Below, piece by piece: positions 1 to 8,735 of a stretch of DNA of 13,667 nucleotides. Source of the DNA: Glomus cerebriforme. Lineage: Eukaryota; Glomeromycota; Glomeromycetes; Glomerales; Glomeraceae. The notes beneath the pieces are model-generated. The model saw nothing but the letters and a program-made list of their open reading frames with translations, was not told the origin of the DNA and ran no database searches. The position numbers were made by a program, and so were the translations under genes. The stretch spans positions 113,382-127,048 of the forward strand of contig QKYT01000241.1 of the NCBI GenBank assembly GCA_003550305.1. The letters run 5' to 3'. Position 1 is the first letter of the stretch; every line of letters begins with the position of its first letter.

Positions 1-11
1 TTCCTTTTTGG

Positions 12-113
12 GAATGCACCATTTAGCATAACAGCCAATCACAAGCGATAACACTATCAAATTGTCGATCAGCTGACACCAACAACTATATAGTGCATTC
101 TGTATATAGTGTT
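12..113. repeat. Nested short inverted repeats near the left edge
   Basis: Two perfect 8-bp inverted repeats interlock here. GAATGCAC at 12-19 is matched by GTGCATTC at 93-100, and AACACTAT at 50-57 is matched by ATAGTGTT at 106-113. The segment is less AT-rich than what follows. It could be the edge of a small inverted-repeat element cut by the window start, or chance in AT-rich DNA. Confidence 0.3.
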
Positions 114-204
114 AAAAAATGGTCAAAAATTATGTGGTGCCATTTACTTTAAGATAAAGATTTGCAAATTTCAAAACGTGTTAATTAAATATCTGGAGAT
201 CGTA

Positions 205-370
205 ATAATCATATGACTAATGATGGATGACCTATATCAATATAGTCATATTAGTCATATGACTAGCACTCTAGCAGTCATAAGTTATGATCAAATGGGC
301 ATATGATGGCCGGTCATTTGTACATATGACTAAGGTCATTTAAAAATTCTTATATGACCTGATTATCAGG
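205..370. repeat. Cluster of CATATGAC motifs with palindromes
   Basis: CATATG occurs at 210, 256, 300 and 323, three of the four times as CATATGACTA. The copy at 252-265 is a perfect 14-bp palindrome, TAGTCATATGACTA. The cluster ends in CCTGATTATCAGG (358-370), a perfect inverted repeat around one base. GTCAT/ATGAC half-sites are scattered between. The spacings (46, 44 and 23 bp) are close to multiples of 23. It may be the body of a small inverted-repeat element or a cluster of protein-binding sites; the sequence does not decide. Confidence 0.4.
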
Positions 371-780
371 GCTTTTAGTATTTGCAAATTAACATTGTCT
401 ATAAATTTATCTAACATTTTAAAATCTATTAACATTGATTATTCATGCATTAATTTAATAATTTAAAAAGAATTATGCAATTATTTATATACTGAAAACT
501 ATAAATAATAAAATATTTATGTCAAAATATTATTTTCAATATTTTATCATAGTTATAAACTAAAAAATTAAAAAGATAATACTATAGAAAAAATGCCTAG
601 AAAAAAATAAAAAAAAAACACCTTAATTCCATTCACATAAGTATAAAGATGACACTGCAATTATTTTTCCAAATCTGCAATATTGTGAAATTTTGAATCA
701 AATTATACATAGTAATTCACAATTCCACAATTCCAATCACATGATTCATATAAAATACAAAATCATGAATTACTCAAGAT
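371..780. other. AT-rich stretch without a supported gene
   Basis: Mostly A/T with no open frame of useful length. The part from about 640 to 780 has a less extreme composition and lies directly upstream of the reverse transcriptase. It may be more of the same retrotransposon decayed beyond recognition, but I could not align any motif. The reverse transcriptase frame is closed by TGA at 766-768. Confidence 0.5.
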
Positions 781-1699
781 CTAGTATTTAGATTTTCAGG
801 CTTTATTATTTCCTATCCCAAACCCAAACCATTTAATGATCTGCTTAACAATACACAACCTATCATTTTACTTGAAATTTTATGGAAAATTTTCATCAAA
901 ATTCTCACCTCCAGATTAAACCAATATTTATCTTTTAATAACATCCTACAATTCAATAACAGAGCAGATCTCCTAAGACAATCTACATTCGAACCTATTC
1001 ACACAATTAATCATATTATTGAACAAAGTCATCTTCATAAAATCCCTCTTTGGATTGGTACCCAAGACCTTAGTAAAGAATATGATAGAGTTAGCATCTT
1101 GTTGCTTAATTTAGCACTCAAAAGAATCAAACTTCCTTCCTCCTTTATCAAACTTATATTATCCCTCTTCACCAATCGTACGAATGAAATAATTCTACCT
1201 AATTCGCTTTCTATCCCTTACGATTTTCGTCAAGGTATCGATCAAGGGAAAGTTATCTCTCCCCTTATTTGGATTATATATTACAATCTAATGTTCGACT
1301 ATATCAATAATAAATTAGATTCACAATTTACAATACCTATTACCAAACTCTGCGACATACGTTCCTTAAGTTCAGATCAACAAATCATTCTCAATACCAA
1401 AGTAATAGTTATTTAGATGACACAAGGTAATTTGCCATTCCAAACAACAATTAGAAGATTATCTCAATGATTCTTTAGAATTTTACTCATTTGCCAACAT
1501 TCAAATCAACACAGATAAATACAAAATTATCACTAACCAACGAGCTTTCCAAAATACAGATTTCTTATTCACCATTAATAATTTTCCAATTACAATCAAG
1601 ACAGCCTCATATTCCCAAGGTAAAAGAATCCTCAAGATATATTTTAATGGCAACAACCATTCTTCAGTTATAATTAAGAAAGTCAAACAAATCATCTGA
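781..1699 (+). pseudogene. Reverse transcriptase fingers and palm, frameshifted
   Basis: This part would copy element RNA into DNA at the target site. Frame 1 opens after the TGA at 766-768. It carries the entry segment YPKPKPFND (from 814), then motif A as QDLSKEYDRV, with the catalytic Asp at 1066-1068, and motif B as GIDQGKVISPLIW (from 1234). The frame stops at 1414-1416. The catalytic YLDD box lies at 1410-1421 in a different frame, followed by TAA. A third frame then runs from about 1448 (LEDYLNDSLEFYSFANIQIN...) to TGA at 1697. All three catalytic aspartates survive, but on separate frames. The position after SK in motif A is Glu where I would expect Ala. The usual stretch between motif B and YLDD also looks shortened. 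Any intact copy elsewhere would be a better reference. Confidence 0.85.
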
Positions 1700-2979
1700 A
1701 ATTTTTGCTATTCATTAAGGCACAAAGCTCTACTTTACCAACATGCAACATATTTAACTAATATTATCCTCATTCCTTGCATTGAATATCTCTGTCAAAC
1801 TACAATATTATCAGATACCCTTTGTGACAATTTAATGGCTCCTATACGTAAAATATTCAAAAACACTTTATCATTACCAAATAATAATGTTATACATAAT
1901 AATTTGTTTCCTTCTATTAATAATATTAAACATAACCAGCTACAAGCGCATCTCACAAATATTAATTCCCTTTTAAATATTCCCAGTCTATGCACAATTG
2001 CTATACAAAAATTATTAGACACACAGTATTTCTTTTGGTATCCTAAATTCCCAGATCACATTACAATTGACCATTCCCCCATCCCCTTATTGAATAGTTC
2101 ATACCTTACCAAGTGTGCAAAATTATTTGCTAAATACCATATCTCTATTCACTCCAACTATGATTCCCTTGTTACAGGAGGTAGCACTCCTATTATTGAT
2201 TTTTTCCTGATGTTAACATTTCAGATCTTAATTCTCTTCGCAAAAAATGGGTTATATATGCGGATCAATTTGTCAGTATAGATGGCAACTTTTTACGAGA
2301 ATACCACATGATCAAATCCATCAATTATCAAGGAAAGGTATCCAACTGGTACAAAAAACTTAATTCAGAATGTACCTTTAGCCCCAATTTAAAACTTTAT
2401 GCCCCTCTTACCACTCCTACTATAATTACCTTAATAGATTCCCCTATTCCTAATGATCTCACTTCTTTTATTTTTGACCCAAACATAAAATATGGGTCAC
2501 TTTTTGGGATTCCTCGATTAATAATATCATTCTAGGTCATATCATTGAAATTAAAAACTATTCACACAGCATTCTTACAGTCTTTATAGAATATTGGCAA
2601 TATTACTTTTTAGACATAGACATTAGAAATAATATCCCTAAACAACATGTTTCAATTTCACTCCATGCCCCAATTGTTCATGCCACACTTATTTTAGTAA
2701 AGACATCAGACCAAAATGTGTTATCAAAGTCCAATTACATATGCTACATAGAATTACCATTAGAGATAAAAATTTCTGTCCATTTCCTTCAATTAATATT
2801 CCTTACTCAAATTTTATTATTACAAAAGATTCTTTTCATATACTTAGAGTTATCACTTTTAATTTTTATTTTCGTCTTTCCTCCCATGATTTATTCATGC
2901 CCATTATGGATAATAATTTAAATTCTTCTCTTTTTCGCACTGATCACCCAACAATTCCTATTCCCACATTTCGTCAAAT
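1700..2979 (+). pseudogene. Retrotransposon thumb/linker region with Cys cluster, four frames
   Basis: This continues the element after the TGA at 1697. Frame 2 runs open to 2205 and contains LIPCIEYLCQT followed by DNLMAPIRKIFKN, matching in layout the conserved block after the RT thumb. A slip at T6 (2200-2205) moves to frame 1 (PDVNISDLNSLRKKW). A slip at T5 (2501-2505) moves to frame 0 (WDSSINNIILGH). Near 2670 it returns to frame 2, giving CSCHTYFSKDIRPKC, a small cysteine/histidine cluster, then HMLHRITIRDKNFCPF. That cluster may be a remnant of the zinc-binding segment common in LINE proteins. The shorter open frames in this span are pieces of one protein, not separate genes. Confidence 0.7.
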
Positions 2980-3459
2980 TTGGATCCTTTTATTTCTCAT
3001 ACTTTTATTGGCTGCCCAGCCACTTTACAAAAATTATCAGATATCAAATTTCTTAATTCCCATTTTAATACTTTTAATTTTTTTACTGACGGTTCAGTTC
3101 AGTTACTTACTAAACAAAATTGTAAAATTAGTTTCAGTTGGATCGAAACTGTGGCTCATAATACAACCACACATTTTTCTGGAAGAACGACACATTTACC
3201 TTCGGCAACTACTTTTCATCAATTCGTTACTTCGAAACAATCTTATCAGCGTAAATTAAAAACTAACAATTACTTGTTATGGTTTACCATTAACAATTAT
3301 ATTTCTTTAAACAACCTTTCAATCACCCTTACCAAAGTAAAAGCCCACTCTAACAACATATCCAATGACCTCGCTGATTATCAAGCCAAACTAGAATGTG
3401 ATTTACCAGACTCTATAATTATTAATCCCAATCCATCCCTTCTTCGATTGGCAATTTAA
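2980..3459 (+). pseudogene. Retrotransposon RNase H domain with internal deletion
   Basis: RNase H removes the RNA strand of the RNA:DNA hybrid made by the RT. The frame contains FFTDGS, with the first catalytic Asp at 3088-3090, and near the end KVKAHSNNISNDLADYQAK, with the His at 3346-3348 and the last Asp at 3376-3378. Between them I do not find the Glu of the usual TRAE-type segment or the second Asp of the usual YTDS segment. HLPSATTFHQFVTSKQSYQR joins the flanks directly. Two of the four metal-binding acidic residues therefore appear to be deleted, probably with some tens of residues. The ATG at 2980 lies inside the polyprotein and is not a real start. The open frame ends at TAA 3457-3459, where a further frame change occurs. 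Confidence 0.8.
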
Positions 3460-3707
3460 CTTGGAATAACCTCAGCTGTATTGACAAAAACCTCAGAAAA
3501 TGGGAAAAAACAATTAGTGCAGCCAAATCATTTAATCAATTTCTGAACAACAACCATATTAATCCAATAAAAATATGAACCCAAGATAACAGAGAACATG
3601 CAACAGAAAGAAAAAGTGGAAACGAAAGAAGAAGGACAGATAACATGCTAAAAGAAATAGTAAGTGAAAGGGAATATTGGCTAAAGGAGGATCTGGTGAA
3701 TGATTAA
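3447..3707 (+). pseudogene. C-terminal tail of the retrotransposon ORF and its in-frame extension
   Basis: After a frame change, frame 0 reads GNLTWNNLSCIDKNLRKWEK...SFNQFLNNNHIN and stops at TGA 3576-3578. This resembles the Trp-rich tail after RNase H. The same frame then reopens for another 42 codons, a very charged peptide (TQDNREHATERKSGNERRR...EREYWLKEDLVND), up to TAA 3705-3707. The extension does not resemble the element that I know. It may be genuine 3' sequence of the element, a flanking gene remnant, or chance in purine-rich DNA. Confidence 0.5.
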
Positions 3708-4340
3708 AAGGATAAGAAGAAATTGACGAACTTCAAAGAATAATAAAGAAACAGGTGGCCAATAAAAAAAGAAATCAAAAAGGAAATAAAAGAACATTTT
3801 CAAGAATAGATAAGACAAAAATCAAAGGAGAGACAAAATGGAAAGGAATAAATTGAAGAAAAATGCATGTATATGCATATAAAACATAGAAACTTAGAAA
3901 TAGTTTTTTACATCTTCATCCCATTTCATGACCAACTCTCTATTATGTACAAATGAACTGTTTTTAGAATACATTTTTTAATTATGGAGAAAGTTTGGAA
4001 TAAATGATGTAGTAAAGAGGCAGGTGATATAAAAACAAAATATATGAATAAAAACATTCAAATAAAATGGAAGAAAAAGCATAACAAAATGATACAGTTG
4101 GAGTAGTAGTATTAGATTTTATTTCTTATTTTTTAATAATTTTAAATGTATTTTTTATTATTTACAATTAAATTAAAATTATTCAAGTATGTTTATAATA
4201 AAAATTATGAAGAATATATTTTTTTAATAAATAAAATATTTGTGAATCTGGATGATTGTAGATTGAAAAGAATCTGTTCCTTTTCACGCTGGTGATCATC
4301 TCGCGAAGAAAGATAGCATATTTTCCTTTATAATTTTATA
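3708..4340. other. Purine-rich then AT-rich stretch, no supported gene
   Basis: From 3708 to about 4100 the plus strand is strongly purine-rich (long GA/A runs), with stops in every frame. This looks like a decayed Lys/Glu-rich coding sequence or simple purine bias. From 4100 to 4240 it is nearly pure A/T. A small hairpin sits near 4264-4287 (TGAAAAGAA against TTCCTTTTCA). No gene can be supported. Confidence 0.5.
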
Positions 4341-4360
4341 TTTTTTTTTTTTTTTTTTTT
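4341..4360 (-). repeat. T20 tract, i.e. A20 on the minus strand
   Basis: This is an uninterrupted run of 20 T on the plus strand. It lies four bases after the stop codon of the minus-strand coding remnant at 4365-4511, the position a poly(A) tail would take in a reverse-transcribed copy. Homopolymer tracts of this size also arise by slippage in AT-rich DNA. Confidence 0.6.
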
Positions 4361-4364
4361 ATAT

Positions 4365-4511
4365 TTAACTTCTTTCATTCTTTATCATTTCCTTCCATAT
4401 CCCTATTTTCTTAATTTTTTCTGATAGTGTCTCTTTCTATTATAATTGTTTAAAAATGTCATCTTTAAAATTTCTTAAGTGTTCCCATGTATTAAACATC
4501 CAATCTATTAG
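4365..4511 (-). pseudogene. Minus-strand coding remnant of unknown family, ending at an A20 tract
   Basis: Reading the minus strand from 4511 gives 48 codons in one frame, ending at TAA 4367-4365: first WMFNTWEHLRNFKDDIFKQL, then two adjacent stops (TAA TAG, 4442-4437), then KETLSEKIKKIGIWKEMIKN. The peptide is Lys/Trp/Ile-rich and amphipathic and looks like real protein rather than random AT-rich DNA. I do not recognise the family. The stop is followed within four bases by A20, suggesting a processed retrocopy or the 3' end of a LINE-like copy. The frame is closed upstream by TAA (4514-4512). Chance is possible at this length. Confidence 0.35.
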
Positions 4512-4757
4512 TTAGTTTCAAAGACTCTGCTTAGTCTGCTATTTTCCTGCTCTTTTCATTACTAATCAATTTCATTAAAATATTTCCTAATTTATTTATT
4601 TTTTTTTTGTGAAGAAACTATATAAGATAGTGGTGGTGGAGTGTTACTTCTGAGAACTTACAGAGCAAAGATAAAAAGTGTTATGAAGCTTTTCAAAATA
4701 GTTAATGCTGATCAAAAGTTATTTTTTACCTTTTTTTTAACGCAATTCTTTAACATA

Positions 4758-4846
4758 TTAATTCTGGCCGGCATTAAACTTTGACCAGAATTAAGCATTG
4801 TAAAATTCTGGCCAAATTTTAATTCCAGCCCGAATTAAGTTTAATC
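4758..4846. repeat. Cluster of AATTCTGGCC inverted repeats
   Basis: TTAATTCTGGCC (4758-4769) is matched in reverse by GACCAGAATTAA (4783-4794), with one mismatch in 12. AATTCTGGCC recurs at 4804-4813, and a related AATTCCAGCC follows at 4821-4830. ATTAAACTT (4773-4781) is mirrored by AAGTTTAAT (4838-4846). The arrangement could fold as alternative hairpins and looks like a miniature inverted-repeat element, but no target-site duplication is evident. Confidence 0.5.
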
Positions 4847-6595
4847 GGTTATTTGTTAATAACCAAGAATTTCGTTATCTTACTCTTGTTTGATAAACTG
4901 AGTCGTAATTAAATGTGCTATTAATAAAGCATAAAAATAACATATAACAAGAGAATTGCAGCTCAAATTATTTTATGATATGAATTTATTATAAAAATAA
5001 TATTATTTTACAATGATTTTGCTAGTATCACAAACTTTTCAGTCTATTAAAAAAAACAATTAATTTTACAGAAGTTAAGGATTGAATATCATGAGTTAAA
5101 AGGTAAAGTTTATACATTTTATTACTAGATATCTTGATACAGTAATTATATATTTTACATATAATAAACAATTATACTTTCTAAACTTGAAATGATAAAG
5201 GGTATTCATTTAGGGCAAGATTTATGATTATTAATAAATAATCAGTGACATATGAGAACAGAAAAATCTAATAATTATAGGGTGATTTTAACAGGAGAAT
5301 TTTACAAACTACTTTATAATGGAATAAAAGAAAGTTATACAAAGAAATATATTGATTTTCTCACAATTTAGGATAAGAAGTTAGTCTATGACATAATGGT
5401 TTATCAGTAAAAAAGCAACTGGCCGCATCTCTTCATTTTATTAGTATTTGACTAGAGAAAATAAATAAAAGAAAAAAGTCATTTCATTAGTATTAGTATT
5501 TTAGTGAATAAATTAGACGAAAATAGCAAAAGAAAATGCCTCAGTTACCCAATCACTGTGGCGACAATATTGTGCTGCAGTTTTGCTATTAATTTGTAAG
5601 ATAAAGTTTAAGATACTGTATATCAAATTTTACATTTGAAGGATGTATAACATTTAATAAATTTCTTTTTTAATATAATATTTCCATTTTAATTTTAATT
5701 TTATCTTCAAATACTGAACTTCAATAATGTACATAATTATTTATTTTCATCATGATTTTGTTTTTGAAAAATCTTATTGAAGAATTATGAAATGTAATAT
5801 TAGATTAAATTGTAGTAACTTTATATAAACTTATATTTTTCATAGATATTATATAGAAATTTATAATGAAAATAATACCAATTCAAAAAAATGGGTTCAA
5901 CACATTATCTTGAGTGTTTAAAAATACAGTATTGTTTATAGTTTAGTTTTTACCGAAAAATTTATTTTTATCTTTTTGAAAAAAAAACAAATGAGAATTA
6001 ATTTATGATGAGAATAATAAAAAGTTTTTTTTCTTATTTTTCTTTTTTTATGTGAGCTGAAATTATAAATAAAGCAAATAAAGTTATTCTTTGCTAGTCA
6101 TGTTTTATAAAATACAATATAATTATTTGTTTCTTTAAAAATTAAAATAAAATTTCTAATATATCAGTCCTAGTTAAATGGAAGCATATAAAGGTGAATA
6201 TGATAATATATTGAGGTAGAAACAAAATTTTGATAATGAGTAAGAAGAAAAAGACAAAATAATACTAATTGATGAAAATGAGGGATCCACTAGCAAAAAA
6301 TACAATGTACTTTTGCTTTGTGTAATTATTAACTAGAAAATATTTATTAAAATTAAAAGCTGAGAAAGAAGTATAATAATTTTGGAATTAATCCTTTTGA
6401 CTTTAAATATTTAATACCAATAACAATTTCGAATTGGAACTTCATTTTTATAACATAAAGTTATCAGTATAATCCTCATATAAACTTCAATATTTTTCTG
6501 CTTCTTATAATATTAAACATGATAAATACTAATTTAGTTATACCCTATTTTTATTTATTTAAATAAAAAAGAAATAAAAAATTAAAATATGTGTA
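4847..6595. other. Long AT-rich intergenic stretch
   Basis: No open frame with protein-like character was found on either strand, and the sequence is dominated by A/T runs. The only structured item I see is the inverted repeat at 5522-5590, listed separately. Confidence 0.6.
5522..5590. repeat. Perfect 10-bp inverted repeat around a GC-richer core
   Basis: AATAGCAAAA (5522-5531) is exactly reversed by TTTTGCTATT (5581-5590). The 49-bp interior is much less AT-rich than its surroundings and contains the perfect palindrome ACAATATTGT (5564-5573). The unit of 69 bp could be a very small inverted-repeat element or an RNA hairpin. No flanking duplication is visible. Confidence 0.4.
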
Positions 6596-6760
6596 TGTTG
6601 TAGCCCAAATTCTATCATGTCCAAAACTAAACCAGTCTCTTAGTCTCTTAGATGGTAATTTGGGATGTTAAACATTGAAAATTTACTAATTTAGTTTGGG
6701 GTATAGTTAAATTTTGGATTGTTCCCAAGTTTTGATTTCCAAGTCAGATTTGCTACAACA
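6596..6760. mobile_element. 165-bp candidate MITE with TGTTGTAGC termini
   Basis: The ends are TGTTGTAGC (6596-6604) and GCTACAACA (6752-6760), a perfect 9-bp terminal inverted repeat. Similarity continues imperfectly inward: CCAAATTCT against AAATCTGAC read in reverse, and CCAAAACTAAACC against TTAGTTTGGGG. The interior is less AT-rich than its flanks and has a short direct repeat, TCTCTTAGTCTCTTA. No coding capacity is seen. A target-site duplication is not clear (GTA on the left, GTT on the right). The TG...CA ends recall an LTR, but the element is too short for one. Confidence 0.5.
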
Positions 6761-7169
6761 GTTATCTTTTTTTTTGTAATATACAATCAAAAAGAAGTCA
6801 AGTAATAATATATTATGTGACAAATTAAATTCCATATTTGGTTAATCAATTTTCTATAATTTATCAATTAATTGCGAATTTTGAATATTAGGGAGAAATC
6901 ATAAGTCATACATGTGAGTGATCGTGATTTTGCGTAATGTAATTTATTATTGTATAATTGATAATTTTGACTCATTTTTATATTCTAATTATATAAATAC
7001 CTACAAAATTCCATATTATTTTTTTTTAAATAGATTAAAATATCCTTAGAGCTCATTCACCTTATTTTATAAATACTTTTATCAGCAAGATGGATTATTA
7101 CCTAATGATTATTCAAAATTTATTTTCTCTCTATCTATCATTTTTTAACAACTATTTCTTGCCTTTATA
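6761..7169. other. AT-rich stretch, nothing supported
   Basis: Short frames only, A/T-dominated, with no motif or repeat that I can defend. Confidence 0.5.
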
Positions 7170-7390
7170 TTCCCTCTTATCTTCCTTATACTGTATATGA
7201 GGTCTCCCTCTATCAGGCAAGGAAACCAGTAATACCAGTCAGTTAGTCGAGTATCTTCTATCTTCTATCTGGCAGGTTTGGTATTTTTTTTTAAATTCCT
7301 TTAAACTTCCTCTTCTCTTCCTTATACTGTATATAGANGTCTTCTTCGTATCAGGCAAGGAAAGACCGGTCAGATCTGGCTGGTTTGGTT
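7170..7390. repeat. Diverged direct repeat, two copies
   Basis: Copy 1 (7170-7283) and copy 2 (7307-7390) share, in the same order, a CT-rich start, CTTCCTTATACTGTATAT, a GGTCT/NGTCT block, TATCAGGCAAGGAAA, CCAGT/CCGGTCAG, and ATCTGGCAGG/ATCTGGCTGG followed by TTTGGT. Copy 2 lacks about 30 bp in the middle. One ambiguous base lies in copy 2 at 7338. The repeat is rich in CT on the plus strand and has no open frame. It looks like a local tandem duplication of a regulatory or repetitive unit. Confidence 0.65.
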
Positions 7391-7530
7391 TAGACTAGAA
7401 TTCCCTTTCCAATTCCTCATATACTTATTGACTACTTTATTTATGAGCTCATGTAATACAAACACCCATCCAGATTTGGAGAAAATGAAGATTTAATGAT
7501 TTTAAAAGATAAATTTGGATTCATTTTATG

Positions 7531-7546
7531 GATATAACGTTATATC
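7531..7546. repeat. Perfect 16-bp palindrome
   Basis: GATATAACGTTATATC reads identically on both strands. It lies about 100 bp upstream of the purine-rich region holding the hypothetical ORF at 7645-7965. It may be a dimer binding site, or chance. Confidence 0.35.
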
Positions 7547-7644
7547 TCAAGCAGAAAATATTCTACAATTTCCGCAAAGAAAATTAAGTCAGGAGAAGAG
7601 AATGTGTAAAGATGGTACTGTATAATAGGGTGAATATAACATGA

Positions 7645-7965
7645 AATGTTTTATTATCAACAAAATTAATTGTAAGAAAGACCACAAATAAAAGGAGCAC
7701 CAGAGAGAAAGAAGTTATGAAAAAGACACCAAGAAGAAAAGAAAGTAAAACAATGACGAACATTTTTATTAACAAAATATATAACATAATGGTGAATGAC
7801 AAAATTACTGAAGAATTCATTGTAGAAAAGTTTATTTCACCATTAGCAATTGCTTCTTTACAACCAATACTTAGAAATTTAAATGAAATACTATGTAAAT
7901 TGAAGAAGAAGGAAACCAAAGTGTTTGAGTTTCAAGGGGAGTGTGTTCACAAAGCTAAAACTTAA
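7645..7965 (+). CDS. Hypothetical ORF, possibly a fragment
   Basis: The frame is open from 7645 (after TGA 7642-7644) to TAA 7963-7965, about 106 codons. The first ATG is at 7717, giving 82 residues. The N-terminal part is very basic (KKTPRRKESKT), followed by a mixed helical segment (NIFINKIYNIMVNDKITEEF, then PLAIASLQPILRNLNEILCK), so the encoded protein would be small and helical. I do not recognise a family. The downstream sequence in another frame also looks protein-like (CLSFKGSVFTKLKLKGGKA, ending near 7980), which could mean a frameshift or an overlapping remnant. The plus strand is purine-rich across the whole region, which by itself lengthens open frames. It could be a gene fragment, an exon, or a chance ORF. 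The opposite-strand hydrophobic frame is its shadow. Confidence 0.3.
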   Translation, partial: NVLLSTKLIVRKTTNKRSTREKEVMKKTPRRKESKTMTNIFINKIYNIMVNDKITEEFIVEKFISPLAIASLQPILRNLNEILCKLKKKETKVFEFQGECVHKAKT

Positions 7966-8735
7966 AGGTGGAAAGGCATAGCAAAAAAGAATAAACTAAC
8001 ATACAATAAATTGACGAAACAAACATAAAAGGAAATTCAGAACAGAAAATTTAGTCTAAAGTGAATCCAGAAAAATTTAAATTATGAACAAAAGGGAGAA
8101 ATAATAAAAATCAAAGTAAACAATATAGGAGTAAATTAATGATAAAAAATAATCAAAATCATATGGTGTAAGATAAATAGAATATCATACGAAAAACTGG
8201 GTGTATGGGTGGGATAAAGGACAACAAAGAAATTGATATAATAACAAAAAATCAGAATTGACTAATTAATAATAAATAAATACAAATATTTTAAAAGATG
8301 TACAGAATAGTTATAATATTAATTTTTAGTTTATTATTTAGTAGGTGACATAATTTCATCAATTTTTACAATTTAAAAAAATTTTTTGACTTCAAATATA
8401 ATATTTCTTTTATTTTATTTTTTTTTATAATTTATGTAATTTTAATAAACTTATTATATTTACTAAAAATGAATAATTAATTAATAAAAACCAATATTAA
8501 ATTGTTTAAAAACATGAACATAATACATTAAATACCAAATGATTATATTAGTGAGATTATATTATACTTCTAATATATCAAATGAATGTTATATCATACT
8601 TTGTGTTTGAAGTTTGTTGCATGCAATTTTGATTGATATGACATTATTCATTATAAGGCGTAATCTCTTTGAAATGCTTTTTCATATTGTGATACATATA
8701 GTGCATTAAAAATAAATTCCAAAAGACTTTAAAAA
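7966..8735. other. Purine-biased then AT-rich stretch upstream of the kinase
   Basis: 7966-8240 stays purine-rich on the plus strand with stops in all frames. 8240-8600 is nearly pure A/T. The last 150 bp before the kinase ATG (8736) are slightly less AT-rich and could hold its former promoter, but no element can be named. Confidence 0.5.

Larger units (their letters stand above)
781..3578 (+). mobile_element. Decayed, 5'-truncated non-LTR (LINE-type) retrotransposon: RT plus RNase H
   Basis: Reading across frames gives one ancestral polyprotein in the LINE order: reverse transcriptase, a linker with a cysteine cluster, RNase H, then a short C-terminal tail. No endonuclease domain is seen upstream, as expected for a 5'-truncated LINE insertion. 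The frame changes near 1320-1450, at T6 (2200-2205), at T5 (2501-2505), near 2670, near 2975 and near 3450, and TGA at 1697-1699 interrupts it. The element therefore cannot make its protein. No poly(A) tail or target-site duplication is seen. There is no LTR, integrase or protease, so it is not an LTR element. The wording of the motifs resembles the RT/RNase H family abundant in Rhizophagus genomes (from memory, not a search). Confidence 0.85.

Noticed and set aside
1795..2022. 75-codon minus-strand open frame
   Set aside because: Shadow of the retrotransposon linker region, which reads well on the plus strand.
2718..2921. 67-codon plus-strand open frame in another phase
   Set aside because: It overlaps the better-supported frame 2 retrotransposon text (HMLHRITIRDKNFCPF) and is hydrophobic by composition.
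781..3578. LTR retrotransposon or retrovirus-like element
   Set aside because: There are no LTRs, protease, integrase or gag. The order RT, Cys cluster, RNase H and the motif wording fit a LINE-type element.
6596..6760. Solo LTR because of TG...CA ends
   Set aside because: It is only 165 bp long, with a longer terminal inverted repeat than an LTR would have and no clear target duplication; a MITE fits better.
7584..7919. 111-codon minus-strand hydrophobic open frame (membrane-like)
   Set aside because: Purine-rich plus-strand DNA read in reverse yields Phe/Leu/Ser-rich text, so the membrane look is a composition artefact.
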